Under the pieces are notes generated by a model, which did no database searches, was not told the origin of the DNA, and saw nothing but the letters and a program-made list of their open reading frames with translations. DNA of 64,000 nucleotides. It comes from Asparagopsis taxiformis. Its lineage: Eukaryota > Rhodophyta > Florideophyceae > Bonnemaisoniales > Bonnemaisoniaceae. The DNA lies in the NCBI GenBank assembly GCA_030407315.1, contig JALQPE010002214.1, forward strand, positions 96,136 to 160,135, given 5' to 3'. The position numbers and the translations under genes were made by a program. Positions within the stretch are counted from its first letter, which is position 1. Each line of letters begins with the position of its first letter. Shown piece after piece: positions 11,388 to 21,661 of the stretch.

Positions 11388-13885
11388 ATCAGCGATGGTT
11401 ACATCCGCATGGCTGTGCACAGCGAGTGAATGTGTATTTGTAATACGAATACAAATTTTGTATGATGCAGATGGGGTAACTTACAGCAGTGGCCGGATGC
11501 CAATGGGTGTTTCACGGCGGTGGCCGCCGTGGCGATTCTGCTGCGCCGTGGCTGCGCTGCACTGCACTGCTCACTTCGCTGGGCGGTTGGCTTCCAAATT
11601 ATTTCAAAAAGATAATCAAATTTGCGGAAATAAACGTGTCATTCACTGCTGCATTGTGACAGTTATACCGAACAGACGCCAGGTGGATGGAACAGCCGGC
11701 CCCTTTGGTCATGCCGTCCATGCCTACACACACCGAACTCGCTAAACACCTTACAGATAGTAGGAAAGTAGAGACAGGCTGTCACACGCACACCACCGTC
11801 CACCGAGAGGGGAACGAGACTATAATAACCGAGTCCAGTGATCAAGTAAGAATAAAGAGCTACGGCAATCTCAGTCCAGACACAGTATGTGATCCACCAG
11901 GCACATAACGACGCAGTACCGACCCTTCTCTTCGTTAATTAATTGTGGAGCACACGCTCAACTCGTACAAGTCCAATTCCATCAAATAAGCAGTTGTAGA
12001 GGATTTTCATGAACCACTTGCTACAGTCTGCAGCTCATGAGCTTACTCGGAGTGGGACAGACCCGTTTGCTTGGGAAACCACACCAAAGAAACGAATGAA
12101 ACACCTACTAGTGCCTCATAGAGAGGCACATCGAAGTGATTGACGCAGCATCATCACAAACATCCCCTGTCTATCGTCGGAGGCTGTTCCCGTTTGCGGA
12201 CAGGTGTGACGTTCATTCGTAGCTGAACTGGCTCACTTGTGTCGACTGCAGAGCTGGTATGGATGTCTGTAACCTTTCTTACTCTTGATGGTGAGTGCGT
12301 GAGTGCATCCTGTACTACTAGTAACAATTTGAAGCTCCCTCCGATTGATTCATCCTGCATCTATCGTACACCTTGAACGTTTCTTTGGTGGTTTCATTGT
12401 GGTGATGAATATAGGAGACTATGAAAGCGAGTCATGGAGGGTTTCCATCCATGGTTTGATTTGTGGTGCAATGACTCTGATATCGATTCGAATCAGGTTT
12501 GTGAGCTGTTTTAAGAAAGCACCAAGAGGCGTTCAAACTATCCTGTCTCGGTATTCAGGCTCGAAGGTACAGTTAGTAGTTTTTGGCTGATCGCTTGCTT
12601 GGCTGTATGTTTTGACAAGACAGATACGATAAATTGAGAATGTCGGTTCATTTGATGCTGGGTTACAGTTCAGAGGTTGTATTTAGGACCTGAGACCCTG
12701 AATGGGTAGAGGAGATAGAACCAACATTGGGTCAGTGACACACTGAAGGTGGGAGTGATACACTAAAAAGTTTACAACGGGAACTCAGTATGTGAAGGGA
12801 GTTCTCAGTGGTGGAATAGGGAAGCAAGAGGTAGTGGAAGAACTTGGCTGCTGGACAGAAGATTGGCTGTTGTGGATACAGTGACAACTGTAGGGCTCAA
12901 ATCGACGCTTAGACGTAAAAGCTTGGGAATCATTTCAAACGTCCCGAGTAGTCGTCGTCGGGGGGGGGGACTGGTGTCGCACGCCTTGATTCTATTAGCC
13001 CGAAGCGGTGAAGTGTGTTCACACTACCGAAGACCTCCCTCTGTTCTGGAATCGGTAGGTGGTAGGGTGGTTGAATCAGACGGGTCTTGATCACTCCTAG
13101 ACGAATATCAACCAGTGCGGTGGACGAGCCGGCGGTGGCTAGGTTGGATAACGGGAACGGGGAGGTGCTGTAACGGATTGTCAACCTGGAAAGAGCGTCG
13201 CGACACACAGATTGTGTCTGCTACAGATAATCACGCTTGAGCGACACTTGTAACCTTGATCAGCCTCACATGTGCAGGCGTCGTGTTGGCGCTTCGTGGA
13301 AACCCGGTGACCAAGGTACGTGACGCACCGACACTGTCGGTACGCAACGGAACGCTTTCCAAGACGGATCGATTGACACGGGCGTGGAAACAGTGCTTCG
13401 CCCCTAGATTTGACCTTTATCGTAGCACTAGAGTGGTAATTTGCTCTTTCCTCATTGGAGATTGGTCACTACTTGTAATAGCGTGTCGGGCCCGAATGGT
13501 CCGTTCCGGGGTATCCAACCGGACGGTCTACGCCGGCAGCCGCGATGGTATTAAAATACGTTTACAGTTATCAGTCTCCCTACACGTGGCGCATACCACG
13601 CTCGCTCGCGCACCCGCCAGTTGTACACAATTTTGAAATATGTAAAAAGGAAACTGCCGGGATGCAACGGTCACCACTGGCGATTGCATTGAATGGTCGC
13701 GTGAGCTGACAAGTGTGTGTCGTCACGCCACCGCGTTACGGCAACTTCTTTGCTCGTACAGCCCAAGTAGCCCATTGCTTTTTCGATTAGTCGTAAGTGC
13801 CCGCCCGTTTCGTGCATTTGTCCCACAAGAATGGTGATCCAACAAGCATCTGAAGGTCCCTCATGGGAAGGAGAGGGTAATTGAG
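11388..13885. other. 2.5-kb stretch with no recognisable gene
   Basis: Only short ORFs of ordinary shadow length are present on both strands, none with a motif I recognise. The longest (13256-13636, plus) starts with TTG and has low-complexity ends. There is a run of ten G at 12961-12970. This is probably decayed repeat or intergenic DNA. Confidence 0.5.
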
Positions 13886-14190
13886 CACATGCGTCTGTGT
13901 TCTCGGAAATGGACGCGGACGTCCACAACCTCTAGTACACCTAGTATTACTAGGCGGACGTCCATGTTCTCCAGTATTTTTGGATGTCCGCCTAGAACCG
14001 GACGTCCATGCGGTCTAGTACGTCTAGTATTACTAGGACGACATTCATTGTTTCTAGTACCACGGATGTCCCCCTTGGGATGGACTTCCGCCATGTCTAT
14101 GTCCACCTAGGACGGGCGCCGGTTCAGAAATTCAAAAATTTCGAGCCCAGAAATTTCTGCCGCCGTGCTCGACATGGATGTCCGCATCCA
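13886..14190. repeat. dispersed repeat with GGACGTCC/ACTAG palindromes
   Basis: Many short copies of GGACGTCC, GGATGTCC and CTAGTATTACTAGG in both orientations. Its first 45 bases (about 13890-13935) match 50880-50925, where the same sequence runs into a 43-bp tandem array. Related GGACATCC motifs occur at 34660-34690 and 48283-48320. It looks like a non-autonomous element or satellite-derived family and has no coding capacity. Confidence 0.55.
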
Positions 14191-14488
14191 TCACGGCGAC
14201 CACTCTATTTTTCCTTGTCGGTCGACTCCAATTTCGTCTTTAATTTTTTCATCCTCTCGCTCACACCCCCTTCCAGTTGGTGCTCACCTCCCCCGTATTG
14301 TACCTCAAACACCCCCAATACCACTCTAGCACGCATTTTCAGCTACCTATCCCCGCTTCCACGGTGCACACCTCCATTCCATACTTACTTTTCTGCTCTA
14401 CCGTACAGATTTCGTATAACCAGTCCTCATACTACCTCAGAATAGGGAAAAACACGCCCCTATCTCCTCGACCATGCTCTCCCCCAAC
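14191..14488. other. pyrimidine-rich DNA at the Ty3-B insertion site
   Basis: C/T-rich sequence that continues on the far side of the Ty3-B insertion at 33551, so the two parts were once joined. No convincing gene is seen. Confidence 0.5.
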
Positions 14489-14493
14489 ACCTT
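14489..14493. other. Ty3-B target-site duplication (left), ACCTT
   Basis: ACCTT directly before the LTR start TGTAGGACC; the same five bases follow the other LTR at 33546-33550. Confidence 0.8.
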
Positions 14494-15294
14494 TGTAGGA
14501 CCAGCGGGGTGGCGATCGCTAAGGGAGTTCTAGAATTGCAGCCGTGTCAGGGCGAGGTGAACCGTAACGCGCTGGTTGAACTTGCGTTCGCGCGTCGCTC
14601 GGTCGCGCTGGCGAACGGGTGGTACAACGGCGGAACGCGTAGGGAACGATCGCAACACGGGATTCGCGGGCCGGCGCAAGCCGTGATCTCAGGGTGAGAT
14701 CACCGAGTAAACTCGAGCACAACGCGATCCACACAGGGGTCGTAAATCCCTGGCCTAGTGGCGTGCGACGCAACGCGCGCTATCGCGGTGCGACGCGGTT
14801 CGACGATCGGTTTATGCGCAGCGCGCACGCGAACGTCGGCGATCGTGAGCAACCCGCACGCAACGTTGTAACGCAATCGGTCCTCGCGATTCGCTAAACG
14901 CTTAACTCGTAGCTGCGAAGATGCTGGCTGTTTATTGGTAAGGTGCGAAGCGGAACGACCATTAATAGCTAACTACCTAGGACAGGTTGTCCTTGCGCGG
15001 CCGGCCGGCGGCCGCTCGCTCGCACGCAAAAAAAGGGAATATTTGGGAAAAAGACTTTCGTCATAAAAAACCCAAAAAAGGGGAAATAAAGGGAAATTCG
15101 CAAAAGGCGCTACACGTGGCGCCAAGCTCGCAGGTTCGTTCGCGCGCACGCGCTCGCTCGGGCGCGCCGTGACACGTAATCGGATCGCTACGCGTACGCT
15201 CGCTTACTAACTAACTAATTCGCGGATGCATGCGGACTCAGCCAGACGCAGTCGTTACGAGCGCGCACGCGTCGACCGAATAAATTGTACCACA
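14494..15294 (-). repeat. Ty3-B 3' LTR (801 bp)
   Basis: It starts TG and ends CA on both strands. Its last 130 bases match the truncated LTR at 33417-33545, and its first 228 bases match the fragment at 50652-50879. It contains a TAACTAACTAATTCG segment and a poly-A-rich stretch near 15027-15090. Confidence 0.8.
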
Positions 15295-15302
15295 CTCCCC
15301 CC
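15295..15302 (-). other. Ty3-B polypurine tract
   Basis: GGGGGGAG on the minus strand lies immediately upstream of the LTR start TGTGGTAC. Confidence 0.7.
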
Positions 15303-15483
15303 GACTAACTCCACAGCGCGTCCTTGCGCGTCATCTTCTCACGCATACCTTCCGCTGCTTCTTCTCGCGTCTGCTTTTCTCTTTCCTCGTTCTTCTCCTT
15401 CGCTGTCACTTTCCTTCCTCTTTCGTTCTCTCTCTTCTACTCACGTTCTCCGTTTCGCCATCGTCGCCCGCTCCTTCGTCGCG

Positions 15484-18303
15484 ATGGCGCACGACGACGA
15501 ATCTCTTCCTGGCTGGCTCCGTGCCGGCGTCGCTCCTGGCGACGAAATGACGACGCCTACTCGCACGCCGACTGCCGCTCCGCGCTTCGCAACTCCTTTG
15601 CCGGCAAGTCCTGAGAGCCCGTTCTACCTTCCCTTAGCCCAGGCATCGTCCATCAATGCGCCTGTTCCGGCGGTCGCGAGCGGTTCCGATGCGAACAGCG
15701 TCGATGCGACACCAAACGTCGTCGAGACCGTGGACGTCACGGGTACGCCGGCGTCGGTGACTGGCGGTCACTCTTCTATCGGCGTTCCTCTCCGCTCCAT
15801 ACCCGCTCCTTCCTCCGTATCCCTTCCGTCGGCCGCGCAAAACGCTCCCATCCCGACGCCGCGCGCTCGTTACGAAGATCCGTCCGCGTTTCGCTTTCTG
15901 CCGCGTACGCTACCAACGTGGTCGGAGCTAAGTCGGCTACAGTATTATCCGCGCCGCTTTCAATGGGACCGCATCGCCGACGTTAATCGCTACGCCGTCC
16001 TGCCCGGTCATCGCAACGCGCAAACGGTATGGGACGCGCGACTTGAATCGGCGTTGTGCGATTTGGCCGTACCCGCGAACCTGCCATGCGACGCCTATTT
16101 CCTCGAAGACGCTGCTGACGAACGGCTCGTACGCCACTTGGCGAGGCTCCGTACAATGCGTCGCGACGAATTCGCGCATCTCGATCCGTGGGCGGCGGCG
16201 CCAAGCGCTGGCTTCTTATTAGACGGGGGGTTCCGTGGAACGACGTGGAACACGAGGGGGCAACGAGCGAACCTTGGTTTCTCGACGCGAGTATGCGCCC
16301 CGAGGCGCGCCGCGAATTACGCTTGGGTCGCACGTCCGGATACTTCGTCACGCACCGCGACGTCGAGTTCCGTGAATTCCCTGAAGATCGCATCGGCGCG
16401 TTCTTCCCTCGTTACGACGCGCGCGACTGGCCTGAAGCACCCGAATCCTTGTCGGTCCCTTTGCCTTGCGTCTTCCATTACGCGCCGTCTGTCCTCCTTG
16501 GTCTTAACGTTCCTGTCGAAACGCGCTCGTACTTCTGGGCCGTTGCTTTTAGCGAATGGGTCGTAATGGTAGCCTGTGCGTGGCTCCATATCGCTTACGT
16601 CGAGCGTCGCATAGTGCGTTTAAGCGATAAACTTATCGCTGGGATCGAGCGCGTCGGCGCGTCGGCGCGTCGGCGCGTCGGCGGTCGTGCGCGGCGGTTC
16701 GTATTCTACGGCACACTTGGAAAGTCTTCTATCGGAACATCGCGCTTGCGCATGGGACGAAACGCCCGTCTTCGACGTCGCGCCGGGTATTGATTTCAAC
16801 GAAGGCGGCCAATGGTTGCCGTGGAACGCGGAACGCGGCAGTGTGGACTGGGCGCACGGTTCGCTCGGTGTCCATCATCACACAGAGATTCCGCATCTTC
16901 TGTTAAAATCGCCGCGAAACCCGTCGCGCAGCGCGTTCGCGCATCTAGAAGCCCATGACGTCGTGACCGTGGATGCTGTATTGTCCGCGTTATCAACCAA
17001 CGAGCTACACGTGATGCGTGCGACCAACTCGCGAGAGTACGCGCAATACCTCGGCATGGCGGCGTTGCTTGCCGTAGAGCGTCGTCGCTTTCGAGACGGT
17101 CGGTATTCGCTATTTTCGGAGGCACCTCGAGCTCCGATCGACGTTACTCAGCTTGACGCAGCGCTGCGGGCGGAGTACGTCAAGGTATACAACGAACTGC
17201 AGGAACTAAAGAAGGCCACTCAGGGTCAAAGTACTGCGGCGGCGTCGGGCGAAGCGAGCGCTAGTGGGGCCGCGGCGGGTGCTGCAGCCAACGTAGTTTC
17301 GGCCGTGGTTGACGACGCGATAGCAAGTGCGGCCGCGGTCGCTGAAGGCGTGGCATCAACTGCACCGGATGCGGCTGAACTGCGAACTCGACTGGCTGAG
17401 GCCGAACGAGCCGGTGAAGAAGCGTTTTCGCGCGTGAAGTCCATTGCGCTAGCTCGCGACGACGCCTTAGTCCGCCTCGACGAAGCGAATCGGGCGCGCG
17501 ACGCCGCGCACAAGACGCGAGACGAGGCTCTGTCGCTTTTGCAAGAGGCGAGGGAGGCGCTTACAAAGACCGAGGTCCGCGAGGTGGCGTTAAAACGCAA
17601 AGTTGACGAAGATGCGGTGCGTATCGAACGCATGCAGACGGACATCAATACGATGATGGGTCGGGCGGGCGCGCACAGGAGAAGCGAAGAAGAACTTCGC
17701 GCTAAGGTGACGGAACTCCAAACTCGCTGCGACGCGGCTTCGGTGGCGCGCGAAACGGCGGAACGGGCGCTTGTCGAAGTCGAAACTAACCTTGGGGCCG
17801 AAAGGGAGCGAGCGGCTAGTCGCCTTACCGCGGTGCGCGATGAATATCAAGCGCGCGAGCGGGAAACCGTACGACAAGTCCAAGATACTATCGAGCGCGC
17901 GCACCGTTTGGGTACGGCGTTGAATAACGTCGTGGGTTACCTGCAGCGGTCCCCCGCGGGGTCGGTTGACGAACAAGAATCGGCCGGTGAAACGCAGTCT
18001 GTGAGTGGGCTGCGCGCGGAAGCATCGGTGCGTGGCGCCTCCGAGGGCGTTGGCGTGGGGCGCGGCGGCGCTCGCCCTACGACGCGTTCGCGTGCGGCTG
18101 CAGCCTCGGCGGGTCGGGCAAGCATCCCTCCACTTCGAATTGGCGTACATGATGGGCGCGTCGTTCGGGTGTTGAATCCCGAGCGGCGACGCGGTCACCA
18201 GGCAGATACGGCTTCAAGCCGTGCTCGTTCGCGCGGTACTGCGGGTAGTTCGTCGAGCCGTCGCACGCGTCGGGACGGCGACACGCGCGCACCACCGTCT
18301 TAG
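15484..18303 (+). pseudogene. Ty3-B antisense ORF: coiled-coil protein (two frameshifts)
   Basis: A protein of about 930 residues coded on the strand opposite to the element's integrase, between integrase and the 3' LTR. The start is the ATG at 15484 (GCGATGGCGC); an upstream in-frame ATG at 15226 lies inside the LTR and was not chosen. The N-terminal 120 residues are Pro/Ser/Thr-rich and look disordered. A central Trp/Tyr-rich folded region follows (about 15850-17150), then an Ala-rich linker, a long heptad-like Glu/Arg/Ala coiled coil (about 17390-17930) and a basic Arg/Ser tail. The frame shifts within a run of six G near 16226 and again in an 8-bp repeat near 16650-16690. The architecture matches the ORF at 36780-39968. 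The function is unknown; a structural or accessory role is inference. Confidence 0.65.
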
Positions 18304-19730
18304 TTCTCGTTCCGCTTCGTCGGCTGCTTCGCTGCACCTCCTTCTTAGAATAAACTTGTCTTGCTTTGTGTTCGCCTTTCGCTCCTTTACCCTTGTCGCT
18401 TTCCTCGAATCGCGAATCCTTCGCGCGGCGGCGCGGCCGAAGCATCGTTGCGTACGGCTGGTGCGCTACCACGTCACAGTGAGGGCGCGCGGGCCGCGGC
18501 TTGAAACCGTACTTGCCAGATGTCTGCGTCGCCGTTCGGGGGACACATGTACGACGCGCCTATTGTACGCGTGCGGAGTCGGGGCGCATGAGGCGGCGGG
18601 CGGTCTCTTGCGCCGGCAGCGCAGCGCTCGTGCGTTTTGGCAAGGAAGGTTGGCGAAAGGGAGGAATCGCAACGTGCATCTTTCGTCCGATGAGAGTGGG
18701 CGCGGGACAAAGGAGGGAGTGCGGTGAGCTGTGAGGGGAGGTTCGTCGCCGTTCGCTCGCGCCGTCCGCTCGCCGTGCGTGATTCCCTTCGTCGCTCGCT
18801 AATTTCGTCGCTTATTCGCTTCGCACTACAGCGCTCGTCGCTTTCGCTGGGTGGATTCGTCGTGCGCTTCTTGTGACTAGCGCGGGTCGGCGGGGTTCTA
18901 TTTGGGGGTTTATGCGGGGGCTACGTTTTTAGTAGCATGCCTCCGTCTTTCGTCTTCGTCCTTTCGCTAGAGGGGGAGGCATGCGCGTAGGTAGCATTTC
19001 ATTCCCAGTAGAGACCCGCGTCCTTCCAGGGGCTGGCGTCCTTCCACCAAGTCCATACGTTCCGCTGCCAAGCCGGGCGTGTGATCGACCAATCAGGTGA
19101 CGACAGCGAGGTACAACCCGTCACGGCGCGAGGGCTCAGCTTGGCGGCGGCGCGATACAGGTGTCCCATTCCATGGTGCCTTTCTGAGGGGCAGTTTCCG
19201 TGGGACGGCCGAATTGCTAGCTAGCCGGGCCAGCCCGCCTTCGCGATGTCAGAGTCGCTCCCCTTTTTCGCGCGAAAATATGTCGCTGGTTCCAGCGCAC
19301 TCCGCGGTCCCAGAGGTAGTCGAAAACCAGATAGGCAGCGCTCCATTGTGCTAGGCCAGACCCTTCTCGAACTTCGGGAGGCCTGCATTGACTTGCGCGT
19401 GCGACGATATTGCGTGGGCGACGACGTAGCGGCGCGTGGCGCGAATGCGGCGAAAAATAACCGGGCGCGGACGTCGAGTATTGCGTGGCGAAACGGAAAC
19501 AAAAACTTGCGTGGCGCGATAGCGACGATTCTTGCGTGGCGCAATAAGTGGCGGCCCAAACGTGAGCGGGGGTAGGATGCCATGAAGGCGCACCAAAAAC
19601 ACTTACGCGGCAGGCGTTGCGAGCGCTCGTGGGGCGACTCAGACGCGTGTGCAAATACAAATGTAGACGGCCGTCAAATCGAGCGCGGTAGTTCGCGTAT
19701 CCCGTGACGCGTGGCGCTGGCGCTCAGTGC
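18304..19730. other. Ty3-B non-coding region with short repeats
   Basis: Between the antisense ORF and the nested transposon. It holds an inverted repeat GCATGCCTCC/GGAGGCATGC (about 18936-18983) and several TTGCGTGGCG copies (about 19480-19545). No gene is supported. Confidence 0.5.
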
Positions 19731-19734
19731 CTAA
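19731..19734. other. CTAA target-site duplication (left)
   Basis: CTAA before the TIR at 19735; the same CTAA follows the right TIR at 30708-30711. Removing the element restores a continuous Ty3-B sequence. Confidence 0.75.
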
Positions 19735-19820
19735 AACACGGTTCAGTAATAAAACAGAATAAAAAAACTAGAACAGAATTTGCTGGATATGGGAAAATGG
19801 TAGCGTAAACGGCGCCTAGA

Positions 19821-19841
19821 CTACAGTGCGTAGCACTGTAG
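19821..19841. repeat. subterminal hairpin in left TIR
   Basis: CTACAGTGC, GTA, GCACTGTAG: a 9-bp perfect stem with a 3-base loop, 87 bp from the element end. It is mirrored at 30601-30621. It could be a transposase binding site. Confidence 0.6.
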
Positions 19842-20883
19842 AAAGAAATGCTGCCACGTGTGTGTGGTTCCTGCTATTGTAAAATTAGCGTTGTTCCTTG
19901 AATAGTTTACAGCATTGCTACGGTGAAAAACTATTATTGAAACAGCTGCATTGAGTTCCTGTCGGTTATGCTGTGTTCTGCCTGTGTGGTTACACTGGTC
20001 AGTGTTTATTTTAAATCAAATTTCAAGAATTGCACATGACATGCAGTTGCACTTGGCAACCTTGAGGCAAGCTTGCGCGGCTGTGCTTGTACCATTTGCT
20101 CGTGTCCCAATGGCCGTCGCTATTGGCGGGCACCAATTCATCAGCTAGCTGGCTGGTTGTGGGCTGCTGGCTGTACTAGTTCCCTTGCGAGGATTTTGGG
20201 TGAGGCAGGCTGACTTCAGATCATTGTACTACATGTATGGTGATTAGTAGTTTTAGCTGGGGAGAAATTTACGATTCTGATTTGGAAGATACTGTGCACT
20301 AGCTGAAACTATACGCACGCCGACAGCTGCTTTTGTTGCACTATGTCACAAAGAAATGCATTCCAGGCAGTGTTCGACACTGCAGTGCTGAGTGTTCCTG
20401 AGCATATTGGTTCATATCTTAAATTCCACTGCAGTGAGCTGAAATGCGACCTATCGAAGTTTGAAGCTGCCGCTGACTGATAAGTTTCACGTCCATATAC
20501 ATATGGAAAAAACCATCAAATATTGTTTCCAGTTGTAGTGACTATGAATAGCAAAAAGTGAGATGACTTGTCAGTGTTTAAGTCAGTGGCTATGTAGACA
20601 GATGCCACAAGGATTTCCGACTGATTATTTGATGCGGGCAAACCTGCTGGATACATGGGGAGTCTGCCAGCAGCGGTAGACTGCCGCTTTAAATACCAGT
20701 GTTTAACATCCTGTATCACAGGGGAATAATGCAGTCAGTATGTAGTGTGTAGTAGTGTTGCGCTATGAGGACACGTATGATAGGGAAGAAATGATATTTC
20801 AAACGGGTACAGCTGTCACATTACTATCATAGGCTGAGCACAAGACGGGGCTGTTCACTGTTCAATGAGTCGTGCACATCATT

Positions 20884-20929
20884 GATGTTATACGATCGTA
20901 TAACATCGCACGAGCACCTCGAGGTGCTC
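20884..20929. repeat. two adjacent perfect palindromes in left TIR
   Basis: A 24-bp perfect palindrome centred on ACGATCGT (20884-20907), then four bases, then the 18-bp palindrome GAGCACCTCGAGGTGCTC (20912-20929). The same pair lies at 29514-29559 in the right TIR. Confidence 0.7.
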
Positions 20930-21280
20930 CGTTGTGTGACAAGGTACACTGTACACTGACCGCCAATGAATGAAGCTTTTCTGTTGGTAGAATAGAGTTT
21001 GGAGGATGGCTACCATGTTCGGAGGTTGATATACATCACTACAAGTCCGTATTCAAACTGCACGGGTACGTTTGCGGTATGCATTATATGATGATACCTG
21101 AACAATGAAATGCCGTAGAAGATTTCTAGTGGTAACAGAAGTAATATTCAACTTGTATGGAGTATACCATATGCATGTATAGATTTGACTATAGCTTCAT
21201 CTTCATTTCCTAATGTTGGTTTGACTGTTCTGATTTGGTGCAAGTTCAATTGAACCAGCACAGTATGTATAAGTAAGATT

Positions 21281-21661
21281 CTTATGTAAGCGCAATAGCA
21301 GTCGTGCACAAAGCAAGATATGTTTATTGGATACATGGTTTGTTTATTGCATGCCAATAGCGATATATTTCTGCGTGATCATTTGAAGGATAGGTGAAGA
21401 GCAATACTGCGGGATCGATTTTAGTTTCCCCGCACCTAAACTACTTCACTGAGGTTAAAAAGAAAATTGTTCCAATAGAAAAGCTTCATCTTTCCAGTCT
21501 GAGCCATAGAACATAGTACTGTATTGTAATCTTGATTCCCATTCATCAAGTTGTTTCTCTCTAAAGCCTAGCAACTTGTATACACTATGATTTCATAGTT
21601 GTTTAAAATCTTTCATTCTTTTAAAGACGTAGTATAACCAGCGATGAAAACCAATAAGAAG
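21281..21661. other. spacer between left TIR and methyltransferase stop, with decayed inner TIR
   Basis: Bases 21284-21345 still match, in inverted orientation, 28635-28701 on the other side, so the TIR once reached further in. The rest is AT-rich 3' untranslated sequence of the minus-strand gene. Confidence 0.5.

Larger units (their letters stand above)
19735..21280 (+). repeat. left terminal inverted repeat (about 1546 bp)
   Basis: Inverted copy of 29163-30707. The only differences I found by eye are a one-base T-run change near 20333 and changes in the innermost 30 bases. It contains a hairpin at 19821-19841 and two adjacent perfect palindromes at 20884-20929. Short ORFs in it are mirrored in the other TIR and are not considered genes. 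Confidence 0.9.

Noticed and set aside
15226..15483. Upstream ATG extension of the Ty3-B antisense ORF
   Set aside because: It lies in the LTR and PPT; ATG 15484 has better context and begins the recognisable protein.
20516..20719. Small ORF in the TIR as a gene (mirrored at 29724-29927)
   Set aside because: 67 codons without motif; present twice only because it is in the inverted repeat.
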